From Xanthobacteraceae bacterium (GTDB lineage: Bacteria; Pseudomonadota; Alphaproteobacteria; Rhizobiales; Xanthobacteraceae), in assembly GCA_030043285.1 (NCBI GenBank), contig JASHXZ010000733.1, forward strand, positions 1-6,242: a stretch of 6,242 nucleotides of DNA, given 5' to 3'. The notes beneath the pieces were generated by a model. It saw only the letters and a list, made by a program, of their open reading frames with translations, was not told the DNA's origin and searched no databases. Positions 1-5,420 of this stretch are shown one piece after another. The position numbers and the translations under genes were made by a program. Within the stretch, counting starts at the first letter, position 1. Each line of letters starts with the position of its first letter.

Positions 1-52
1 AAAATATTTATTTGTTGCCCTGTCCGAATGAGCTGACAAGCGCGCATTAGCT
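1..52. other. AT-rich leader upstream of the sigma-like gene
   Basis: This is the window edge up to the first start codon. The first ~20 bases are strikingly AT-rich compared with the rest of the window. A weak dyad, TGTC-N10-GACA (21-38), is visible, but I cannot fit a convincing -35/-10 pair or an ECF-type promoter. The promoter of the downstream pair may lie partly outside the window. Confidence 0.3.
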
Positions 53-607
53 ATGACGACAGTCTTGCCAGGAAGTCAGAAAGCGTTGCCCGCGACTTTG
101 ACAGCGAGGGAGATTCGCAAAACGATTCAGAACCTTACGGATGGCGAGAAGACCGCAATCATGAAGATCGCGCGGTTGTGCGCGCTACGCACGCCATACG
201 GCTACGAGGACCTATTCCACGAGGCATTGTGCCGGCTCCTCGAAGGCACGCGGACCTGGCCACGCGGCGCACCGGCGGTTCTGATCCTCGCCGGCATCAT
301 GCGCAGCGTCGCGTGGGGGTGGCGCCGGCGGCTTTCGCAGGACAATCCGGATGAGTCAGTTTCGTTCGCCGAACAGGAATGGGTGATCCTGCTCCAGGAT
401 CTGATCTCGGCCTTTGACGACAAGCCGTTGCTGCAGCACATTCTCGTCGAGATGCTCAAAGGCACCAAAGGTCCGGAACTGCGGGACTGGATTGCGCAAC
501 TGTTGCAGCAAAAAGGGCTGGCGGTGGGCGCCGACGTTCCCCAGATCGACAGCCTGCTGCGCGCGATCCGGCGCGGTGTCGAAACATTCCGCGCGCAAAC
601 CGAATGA
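53..607 (+). CDS. Sigma-70-like (ECF-type) sigma factor, divergent
   Basis: 184 residues, about the length of an ECF sigma factor. Residues 30-93 resemble sigma region 2, the part that binds core polymerase and the -10 element: an acidic 'YEDLFHEAL' helix (51-59), a Trp-containing turn, and the hydrophobic helix 'ILAGIMRSVAWGWRRR' (78-93), comparable to the usual 'FLxxIARNxAxDxxRR'. Residues 113-180 are weakly like region 4: 'EMLKGTKGPELRDW' could be the first HTH helix and 'QIDSLLRAIRRGV' looks like the usual 'TVKSRLHRALKRL' recognition helix, but about ten extra residues separate them. The Shine-Dalgarno is poor. The stop overlaps the start of the next gene (ATGA), so the two are probably translationally coupled, as sigma/anti-sigma pairs often are. 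The sigma call rests on region 2. A regulator that no longer binds promoters is an alternative. Confidence 0.6.
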   Translation: MTTVLPGSQKALPATLTAREIRKTIQNLTDGEKTAIMKIARLCALRTPYGYEDLFHEALCRLLEGTRTWPRGAPAVLILAGIMRSVAWGWRRRLSQDNPDESVSFAEQEWVILLQDLISAFDDKPLLQHILVEMLKGTKGPELRDWIAQLLQQKGLAVGADVPQIDSLLRAIRRGVETFRAQTE

Positions 608-1788
608 CGATGGCAAATTTGAACCAGGACTCGCCTCTGCATCTTGCCGACGCTCTTGCCGGCGAGATCGCGAAGACACCGGCCGACGCGCTGCTCGCCG
701 AGGTGGCGCAGGATTTGGGCGATCGCCGAGCCTTGGTCAGCGAATTCGACGCAGTTGTCGCCCGCGCGCTACGCCAATCGCGGCGCAAGCAGCTGACGGC
801 GGCGGTGAGAAATGGCGGCGCCTGGGTATCGCAACGGCTGTTCCGCAAGCCCCTACTGGTCCGGGTCGGAGCGCTCGCAGTCCTGGTCATCGCCGTGGTG
901 GGCTACCACCATCATGATGAACGGTTCGCCGTTCCGCCGGTCGAATCTCTCAATCTGCAGGCTCGTTCGCCGCGACAGTCGGCCATGCCGCCGTCTTTAT
1001 CTGCATACAACAACGAGAACCCGGTCGGGAGAACAACGTCGATAGAAGATAAGGTGCCGGCCCCACTCATGCTGTCGCCGTCATCAGTGCAGGCGCAATC
1101 CGATGTGCTCAAAGCGCGCGAGGCCTATGACACCGCACAAGCCTATCAAGCCAGAGGTCGTGCAACCGACGCCCTCAATCGCGGCGAATACGACGCTGCG
1201 ATTGCCGCTCTCTACGACGGAATACGTTCCTGCGCCACATACTGCCAGCCGGAATTGCGCGGCGCATTGAGTGCCGATCTGGAACGCGCGCAGAGCGCGC
1301 ACAAGACGGTAGCCGCCGTCGCGGTGGCGGCGCCCCCGCCGCCGACCGCCAATGCGGCTGTGGCTGTTGCGCCAGCCAAATCCCCGCCGTTACTTGCTTG
1401 GCCTGTGAACGGCCGTGTCGTCGTAAGCTTCGGCGGCGGAACGACCACCCCGGCCGATCCACGGCCGCAGGTGCAGACGGCCGAGGGGATCACGATTGCG
1501 GTGCCTGCAGACGCCGACATCCGTGCCGCGGCAGATGGCATCGTAACTTACGTCGGAGTCGACAAAAAGCGTGGCAAGTTCCTATTGATCCGCCACGGCA
1601 ACGATCTGACGACCGGTTACGGTCACGTGCGCACGTTTTTGGTCAAGACCTCTGATCGGGTCCATCGCGGCGACGTGATTGCCAAGGGCGAGGCAGCGAG
1701 CCGCGGTGCGCAACCGGAGTTTTATTTTGAAGTTCGCAAGGGTGCCGCTTTGATCGACCCGATGCAATATCTGCCGCAGCATCAATAG
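604..1788 (+). CDS. Membrane-anchored degenerate LytM/M23-domain protein
   Basis: 394 residues. Order: a charged, presumably cytoplasmic region (1-82); a single transmembrane helix (about 84-100, 'LLVRVGALAVLVIAVVGY'); a disordered stretch; an Ala-rich, TPR-like helical segment (163-230) with a C210/C214 pair; a Pro/Ala linker (237-263); and a C-terminal LytM/M23 fold (264-391) ending 'IDPMQYLP', as in NlpD/EnvC/DipM-type proteins. Active M23 enzymes bind zinc through HxxxD and HxH. Here the first motif reads AEGIT (A293, T297) and 'HLHFEVR' has become 'EFYFEVR' (E372, Y374). Only the 'YGH' histidine (H341) remains. Catalysis is therefore unlikely, and a role in binding peptidoglycan or activating an amidase is more plausible. 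The start overlaps the sigma-like gene (ATGA); ATG at 610 is an alternative. Position and topology make an anti-sigma role for the N-terminal part possible, though I recognise no known anti-sigma motif there. Confidence 0.8.
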   Translation: MTMANLNQDSPLHLADALAGEIAKTPADALLAEVAQDLGDRRALVSEFDAVVARALRQSRRKQLTAAVRNGGAWVSQRLFRKPLLVRVGALAVLVIAVVGYHHHDERFAVPPVESLNLQARSPRQSAMPPSLSAYNNENPVGRTTSIEDKVPAPLMLSPSSVQAQSDVLKAREAYDTAQAYQARGRATDALNRGEYDAAIAALYDGIRSCATYCQPELRGALSADLERAQSAHKTVAAVAVAAPPPPTANAAVAVAPAKSPPLLAWPVNGRVVVSFGGGTTTPADPRPQVQTAEGITIAVPADADIRAAADGIVTYVGVDKKRGKFLLIRHGNDLTTGYGHVRTFLVKTSDRVHRGDVIAKGEAASRGAQPEFYFEVRKGAALIDPMQYLPQHQ

Positions 1789-2029
1789 CGACGCAAAGCC
1801 GAGGGAGCCAGAGGCCGGAGCACGGCTCGGCGGCCGAACATCGAGTTCCAACGCGCGATGAGGCCGCGATTGCCGTGGCGGGATTTTGCACAATGCCGCC
1901 ACATGCTCGTGTGAAGACCCGATGGGGCTTCTCTGCGACATTGCAACGGCCGGGAATGATCGATAGGGTCGCTGCGGCACGGCTACGCGCGCATTCGGGG
2001 GGCGCCGCGCCGGCATTGGGGAACAATCC
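1789..2029. other. Intergenic region between LytM and LpxO-like genes
   Basis: 241 bases without a convincing gene. A dyad GCCGAG (1798-1803) / CTCGGC (1826-1831) follows the upstream stop but has no T-tract, so it is at best a weak terminator. No clear sigma-70 promoter is seen. The length suggests that the hydroxylase gene has its own control. Confidence 0.3.
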
Positions 2030-2884
2030 GTGAGCATTGAAATCAGCGAGCCCCTGCGGGGACGAGCGCGCCTTGAAAGAATTCTCAAGTTTACCACCAG
2101 ACGGGTGCTGTTCCCGGTCTGCGTGCTGGGCCCGTTTGCATTCTTTTTTCCCAAGATCGCGTTGTTCTACCTGGCCTGCGGCGCCTACGACGTGGGCCGC
2201 AACAAGGGACTGAAGCTGTCAACGTTGCGGCGCTACTTCATCGGCAACGGCTTTCGCCTTTGGCTGTTGTCCCCGATCAATATTTTGCTGGATCTGTTCT
2301 CGCTGCCTTACGTCAACAAGGGAGTCTATCGCCTGGAGGATCTGCCGGCGAGCCATCAGAACGAAATAAAGCGGCTGATGCAGGTCACGAACGACGCCGA
2401 TCTGGTCCGTCAGGTCGAGGAGCGATCGAAAGAGCATCGGCGCGCAATGTTTTTCTGGCGCACTTATGGGATCAAATACGATTCAGTCGTGAACGTACCG
2501 GCCTATTACGAGCCGTGGAAGTACATCAAGACCATCGGGCTGTCGGTCTTCAACAGAAAGGTCACCACGTCTCCCCACTTCGGCTGGCTGCGGCCGACCT
2601 TCCGCGTTCTCTACAACATCAACAATATCACGGATAAGTCCGCCTACATCATCGTCGGCGACATCACCAACTATTGGTGCGACGAAAAGCTGTTCATCTT
2701 CGACGACACGCTGCTGCACGTTTCGACCAATGCGACCGATCAACTGCGCTATTGCATGTTCGTCGATATCCTGCGCCCGTCGCCGTTTCCCTGGATCATG
2801 TCGGCGATGGTCGCGGTCGAGGGCTATCTCAACAAGTTTTTCAAGTTCATCCGTTTGAGCGGCTGGACCCTCGTCGAGCCGTAA
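2030..2884 (+). CDS. Aspartyl/asparaginyl beta-hydroxylase-family protein (LpxO-like)
   Basis: 284 residues. The family are Fe(II)/2-oxoglutarate dioxygenases. LpxO, the bacterial membrane member, 2-hydroxylates an acyl chain of lipid A on the cytoplasmic side. Two hydrophobic N-terminal segments (about 25-50 and 73-95) fit membrane attachment. The catalytic barrel covers about 165-250: first iron-ligand histidine H183 in 'SPHFGWLRPTFR', R192 in the usual arginine position, then 'FDDTLLH' with the second histidine H230, and 'NATDQLRY' with R240, the likely 2-oxoglutarate-binding arginine, ending 'VDILRP'. The acidic ligand of the LpxO 'HRD' motif is glycine here (H-F-G), as in animal AspH. 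The start is GTG with a purine-rich GGGGAA ahead of it. An in-frame TAG at 1964 and no later Met before residue 120 leave it as the only sensible start. The hydroxylase fold is well supported; lipid A as substrate is inferred from the N-terminal membrane segments and the FDDT/NxTDQ block. Confidence 0.75.
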   Translation: MSIEISEPLRGRARLERILKFTTRRVLFPVCVLGPFAFFFPKIALFYLACGAYDVGRNKGLKLSTLRRYFIGNGFRLWLLSPINILLDLFSLPYVNKGVYRLEDLPASHQNEIKRLMQVTNDADLVRQVEERSKEHRRAMFFWRTYGIKYDSVVNVPAYYEPWKYIKTIGLSVFNRKVTTSPHFGWLRPTFRVLYNINNITDKSAYIIVGDITNYWCDEKLFIFDDTLLHVSTNATDQLRYCMFVDILRPSPFPWIMSAMVAVEGYLNKFFKFIRLSGWTLVEP

Positions 2885-2886
2885 CT

Positions 2887-2899
2887 GCGGCGTCGCCGC
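2887..2899. terminator. Palindrome between convergent genes, possible terminator
   Basis: GCGGCG-T-CGCCGC is a perfect dyad filling the 15-base gap between the hydroxylase stop (+) and the dehydrogenase stop (-). A GC hairpin here could slow both transcripts, but there is no T-tract on either side, so an intrinsic terminator is uncertain. Confidence 0.3.
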
Positions 2900-3643
2900 C
2901 TAAATGCAGCGCCCGCCGTCGACCTCGACGATGTTGCCGGTGATGAACTCGGCGTCGGCGGAGGCGAGAAACAAAGCCGCGTTGGCCATATCCTGGACTT
3001 GCGCCAGCCGGCCGAGCGGAACGGTGGCGGTGAATTTCTCGCGCATGCCGGGCGCCGGCCCCAAAAAGCTCGACAACAGCGGCGTCTCGGTGGCGACCGG
3101 CGCGATGGCGCAGACCCGGATGCGATCGGCGGCAAGCTCGACGGCGAGCGCCTTGGTCAGCGTGTGCACCGCGCCCTTGGTGGCGTTGTAGGCGGCAAGC
3201 CCGGGCCGCGGCCGCAAACCTGCGGTCGACCCGATGTTGATGATGACGCCGCCGCCTTGCTTGCGAAATTGCGGCACCACGGTCTGGCAGCACAAGAATA
3301 CGCCTTTGACGTTGACCGCGAAGGTGCGGTCGTACTCGTCCTCGCTGATGTCGAGCAGCGGTTTGTTGACGTGCGTGGTGCCGGCATTGTTGACCAGCAC
3401 GTCGAGCCCGCCGAACGCGGCGACCGTGTCCGCCACCATGGCCGCGACGTCTTCCTTGCGCGCCACGTCGCAGCGCAGCGCGATCGCGTTGTTGCCTATT
3501 GTGCGCGCCGCTTCCTGCGCCGCCGGCCCGTCGATATCGGCCAGCGCGACCCACGCGCCTTCGCGTGCATAGGTCTCGGCAATGGCGCGGCCGATGCCGG
3601 AACCGGCGCCGGTCACGAGTGCGGTCTTGCCGTCAAGGCGCAT
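2900..3643 (-). CDS. Short-chain dehydrogenase/reductase (classical SDR)
   Basis: 247 residues, normal for a classical SDR: an NAD(P)-dependent cytoplasmic oxidoreductase acting on an alcohol or ketone. All hallmarks are present: the dinucleotide motif 'TGAGSGIG' (11-18), D59 of the 'CDV' motif, 'NNAG' (85-88), N111, catalytic S139 ('IGSTAG') and Y152/K156 ('YNATK'), and the C-terminal 'VDGG'. An aspartate ending the second strand (D36, 'ALADID') favours NAD over NADP. The sequence is of the FabG/glucose-dehydrogenase-like type, where substrate cannot be told from motifs. A strong AAGGAG lies seven bases before the ATG. It starts 21 bases after higA and is probably transcribed with it, while the isomerase gene farther upstream on the same strand suggests a role in sugar-acid oxidation. 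That pathway link is inference. Confidence 0.92.
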   Translation of the reverse strand: MRLDGKTALVTGAGSGIGRAIAETYAREGAWVALADIDGPAAQEAARTIGNNAIALRCDVARKEDVAAMVADTVAAFGGLDVLVNNAGTTHVNKPLLDISEDEYDRTFAVNVKGVFLCCQTVVPQFRKQGGGVIINIGSTAGLRPRPGLAAYNATKGAVHTLTKALAVELAADRIRVCAIAPVATETPLLSSFLGPAPGMREKFTATVPLGRLAQVQDMANAALFLASADAEFITGNIVEVDGGRCI

Positions 3644-3650
3644 GTGTAAT

Positions 3651-3656
3651 CTCCTT
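3651..3656 (-). promoter_or_regulatory. Ribosome binding site of the SDR gene
   Basis: AAGGAG on the minus strand, seven bases before the ATG. It is the strongest Shine-Dalgarno in the window and lies wholly within the 21-base gap after higA, which supports translation from a shared transcript. Confidence 0.75.
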
Positions 3657-3664
3657 ATGCAGCT

Positions 3665-4039
3665 TCAGGCAGCGCGGGCGCGTCGGGCGCGACCATGACG
3701 CAAAGGACGCGCGGCGGCACGCGGTGCGATTTTGCCGAGCTTCGAAGCGAGTGCCCGCTTGGCGCAGTCCAGCTCGTAGCCACTTTGCAGGTTCATCCAA
3801 AATTCCGCCGTCGTGCCCAAATAGCGGGCCAAGCGTAGCGCCGTATCCGCAGTCAATGCCGTCTCTTCGCGCGTCAGCCGCTCGATGCGCGTGCGGGGCA
3901 CGCCGATCGCTTTGGCTATGGCATAGGGCGAAAGACCCAACGGGCGCAAAAATTCTTCGCGCAGCACTTCGCCGACGTGCAGCGGCGGCAGTCGGCGAAA
4001 ATCCGGGTCGATCTCAGTGGTAGTCGACGACCTCGACAT
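3665..4039 (-). CDS. higA: HigA-family antitoxin (XRE HTH)
   Basis: DNA-binding antitoxin that neutralises the neighbouring HigB toxin and represses their shared promoter. I take the ATG at 4039, giving 124 residues: it has GGAG six bases upstream, whereas the longer form starting with GTG at 4054 has no such site. From this ATG, 'PPLHVGEVLREEFL' (about 18-31) is the family's N-terminal signature, the helix-turn-helix follows at about 36-57 ('SPYAIAKAIGVPRTRIERL'), and 'TAEFWMNLQSGYEL' (77-90) is the typical C-terminal signature. After this comes an unusual Arg/Ala-rich tail (about the last 18 residues), which may be a lineage extension or reflect an altered 3' end. The start lies inside the 3' end of higB (26-base overlap), so the two are probably translationally coupled. 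Confidence 0.9.
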   Translation of the reverse strand: MSRSSTTTEIDPDFRRLPPLHVGEVLREEFLRPLGLSPYAIAKAIGVPRTRIERLTREETALTADTALRLARYLGTTAEFWMNLQSGYELDCAKRALASKLGKIAPRAAARPLRHGRARRARAA

Positions 4040-4298
4040 CGTGAGCTCCGTCACTCATCCAGATAAAGCATATTCGCCACTGGTCGTTGATGCGGATGGA
4101 CCATTGGCCTATTCGATCACCGCGCAGCTTCTCCAGGCGATTGCCCGGCGGTTCCGTTAGGTCGCGCACCGCGACCGCCGCATCGATGGCGCGCAACTTG
4201 CGCCGGGTCATTTTGACGAGGTCCGGTGGGAATCCCTTCGGGCATAATCCGTCAAACAGAACCGCCCCGCGGCGGTCCTTGTAGCTTCGGATCGGCAT
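4014..4298 (-). CDS. higB: HigB-family toxin (RelE/ParE superfamily)
   Basis: 94 residues, the standard length. HigB toxins are ribosome-dependent mRNA endonucleases held inactive by HigA. The C-terminal half carries the family signature: 'LTEPPGNRLEKLRGDR' (47-62), 'QWSIRINDQWRICFIW' (65-80) and the terminal 'VEVVDYH' (88-94), which contributes active-site residues in relatives. No frameshift or internal stop is present, so the toxin looks intact. Toxin-first order is normal for higBA. GAGGGG lies nine bases before the ATG, and the codon just upstream is a TGA stop, which fixes the start. A dedicated promoter with an operator-like palindrome lies immediately upstream. Confidence 0.92.
   Translation of the reverse strand: MPIRSYKDRRGAVLFDGLCPKGFPPDLVKMTRRKLRAIDAAVAVRDLTEPPGNRLEKLRGDRIGQWSIRINDQWRICFIWMSDGAHDVEVVDYH
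4046..4049 (-). promoter_or_regulatory. Ribosome binding site that decides the higA start
   Basis: GGAG on the minus strand, six bases before the ATG at 4039 and inside the end of higB. It favours this ATG over the in-frame GTG at 4054. Confidence 0.65.
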
Positions 4299-4313
4299 TC
4301 ATCATCGCCCCTC

Positions 4314-4330
4314 GTATCACAGCATGATAC
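4314..4330. promoter_or_regulatory. Palindromic operator of higBA
   Basis: GTATCA-CAGCA-TGATAC: perfect 6-base arms around a 5-base spacer. It covers the -10 box and predicted transcription start of higBA, so a HigA dimer bound here would block the promoter. This is the usual autoregulation of type II toxin-antitoxin modules, where higA operators are short palindromes of this kind. Confidence 0.7.
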
Positions 4331-4352
4331 ATGGCGGATCTTGGCTTGTCAC
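4324..4352 (-). promoter_or_regulatory. Sigma-70-type promoter of higBA
   Basis: On the minus strand, -35 GTGACA (4347-4352) and -10 TATCAT (4324-4329) are separated by exactly 17 bases; each box matches the consensus at five of six positions. Transcription should start near 4317, giving a leader of about 20 bases to the higB ATG. The -35 touches the stop codon of the upstream isomerase gene. Confidence 0.7.
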
Positions 4353-5134
4353 TACTCGCGCGGCACGATGCCGTATGGCTTGGCCCAGCCGAGCCCGTCC
4401 TCGGTGCGCCCGCGCGGGCGATATTCGCAGCCGATCCAGCCCGCGTAGCCGAGCCGATCGAGGGCCGAGAAAATCTCCGCATAGTTGATTTCGCCCTCGT
4501 CGGGCTCGCGGCGCGACGGCACCGCGGCGACCTGCACGTGGCCGACCAGCGGGAAAAACGCTTCGAGCCGCCGGATCAGATCGCCGCCGACGATTTGCGC
4601 ATGATAGAAATCGAGCTGGATGCGCAGGTTCGGCGCGCCGACCTTTTTGACGATCGCGGCGGCGTGCTCGAGGTGGGCGAGGAAATAGCCCGGCCGGTCG
4701 CGCGGATTGATCGGCTCGATCAGCAGCGTGATGTCGGCCGACGCGGCGGCGACCGCGGCGCGTTCGAGATTTTTCAGAAAAACCGTCTCCGCCGCCGGCC
4801 GCTGCTCGACGGGCACGCAGCCGGTCATGCAATGAATCGCGGTGCCGCCGATCGCGGTGACGTAATCGAGCGCCTGGCGGAACGCCGCGTCCCACTCGCG
4901 CTCGCGCCCGGGCCGCGCGCCGAGGCCGAAATCGCCCTCGCGGCCCATCGGCGTGTTGACGCCGAGCTGCGTCAGTCCGTGCCGCTGCAGTTCGGCCTTC
5001 ACGGTGGACGGCGCAAGCTCGTAGGGAAACTGCAGTTCGACCGCCGAAAAACCAGCCGCCGCCGCGGCGCCGAAGCGCTCGATCGGCGGCCGCTCGGTGA
5101 ACAAATAGCCGAGATTGGCGGCAAAGCGGGCCAT
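4352..5134 (-). CDS. Hydroxypyruvate isomerase family TIM-barrel protein (Hyi/OtnI-like)
   Basis: 260 residues, matching the ~258 of E. coli Hyi and OtnI. Hyi converts hydroxypyruvate to tartronate semialdehyde; OtnI isomerises 2-oxo-tetronate in four-carbon sugar-acid breakdown. Both are cytoplasmic, metal-assisted xylose-isomerase-like TIM barrels. Visible: N-terminal 'ARFAANL', 'FPYEL' (36-40), 'GARPGREREW' (72-81), 'LLIEPIN' with E140, 'QLDFYH' with D175 and H178, 'GHVQVA' with H199, 'EINY', and 'GWIGCEYRPRG' with E237. E140, D175 and E237 occupy metal or catalytic positions of the family. As I recall the two, the 'HVQ.A..P.R.EPD.GEINY' and 'GCEY.PRG.TE.GLGW' blocks look more like OtnI than Hyi, but I leave the symbol open. 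I prefer ATG at 5134 (GAGGG eight bases upstream, family-like N-terminus) over the ATG nine codons earlier. No otnK/otnC/ltnD-type partner is in the window. Confidence 0.88.
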   Translation of the reverse strand: MARFAANLGYLFTERPPIERFGAAAAAGFSAVELQFPYELAPSTVKAELQRHGLTQLGVNTPMGREGDFGLGARPGREREWDAAFRQALDYVTAIGGTAIHCMTGCVPVEQRPAAETVFLKNLERAAVAAASADITLLIEPINPRDRPGYFLAHLEHAAAIVKKVGAPNLRIQLDFYHAQIVGGDLIRRLEAFFPLVGHVQVAAVPSRREPDEGEINYAEIFSALDRLGYAGWIGCEYRPRGRTEDGLGWAKPYGIVPRE

Positions 5135-5142
5135 TTGGTTTT

Positions 5143-5147
5143 CCCTC
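5143..5147 (-). promoter_or_regulatory. Ribosome binding site of the isomerase gene
   Basis: GAGGG on the minus strand, eight bases before the ATG at 5134. It decides for that start against the upstream ATG at 5161. Confidence 0.6.
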
Positions 5148-5274
5148 ACCCTTTGACGCATGCTGGCGGATCAGGCGGCCGCGTTGCAAGCCCCTCGCCC
5201 GCTGGCTGCGGCGGTACGGCAAAACCGCTTTTCTGGGCTGGAGTTGTTTGCCGTTAGGCGCCGCGGCTACGTAG

Positions 5275-5317
5275 TGGGATATTTCCCATTATACTGCCCA
5301 ACATTGGTATGGGCAGT
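5275..5317. repeat. Inverted-repeat cluster with CCCA/TGGG half-sites
   Basis: Two dyads lie side by side in the divergent intergenic region. The first is TGGGA-TATT-TCCCA (5275-5288). The second is ACTGCCCA (5293-5300) and TGGGCAGT (5310-5317), perfect 8-base arms around a 9-base spacer. The second encloses a smaller CCAA-CA-TTGG dyad (5298-5307). All share a CCCA/TGGG core, as in a multi-site operator. On the plus strand the 8-base stem is followed by TTTT and could look like a terminator, but no plus-strand gene ends nearby. I favour a regulator binding site between the divergent isomerase and methyltransferase-like genes. Confidence 0.5.
5288..5293 (-). promoter_or_regulatory. TATAAT -10 box, candidate promoter of the isomerase operon
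   Basis: Perfect TATAAT on the minus strand, flanked and overlapped by the inverted repeats, giving a leader of roughly 145 bases to the isomerase ATG. No good -35 sits 16-18 bases upstream (the bases there read CTGCCC-like), so if real it would need an activator. Overlapping it on the plus strand is TATACT (5290-5295), a possible -10 for the rightward gene, also without a clear -35. The remainder of 5135-5420 shows no gene. Confidence 0.35.
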
Positions 5318-5420
5318 TTTGTGGTTGACGCCCGCGAGGCACCTTGGTTCGCTTGCGGTCATAAGCGCCGCGGCAGCGAAAGTCGGCGCAGGCATTGGCG
5401 AATGCGGGGAGCGGCAGGCG

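Noticed and set aside
1582..2154. Minus-strand open frame across the gap between the LytM and hydroxylase genes
   Set aside because: It overlaps two supported genes in the opposite direction, has an Arg/Ser/Pro-rich translation without a motif, and no ribosome site was seen.
2847..3649. Frames on both strands overlapping the dehydrogenase gene
   Set aside because: Arg/Gly/Ala-rich shadows of a clearly coding SDR with all its motifs.
4040..4054. Longer HigA starting with GTG at 4054
   Set aside because: It lacks a Shine-Dalgarno at a good distance, while ATG at 4039 has GGAG six bases upstream and still leaves the complete family domain.
4317..5257. Long open frames on both strands (about 300 codons each) across the isomerase gene
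   Set aside because: They are GC-rich shadow frames with Arg/Ala/Gly-heavy translations and no recognisable motif, whereas the isomerase frame carries the full family signature.
5293..5320. Stem-loop followed by TTTT read as a rho-independent terminator
   Set aside because: No plus-strand gene ends within reach upstream and the T-run is only four bases. Its overlap with the TATAAT box makes an operator more likely, so it was listed as a repeat.
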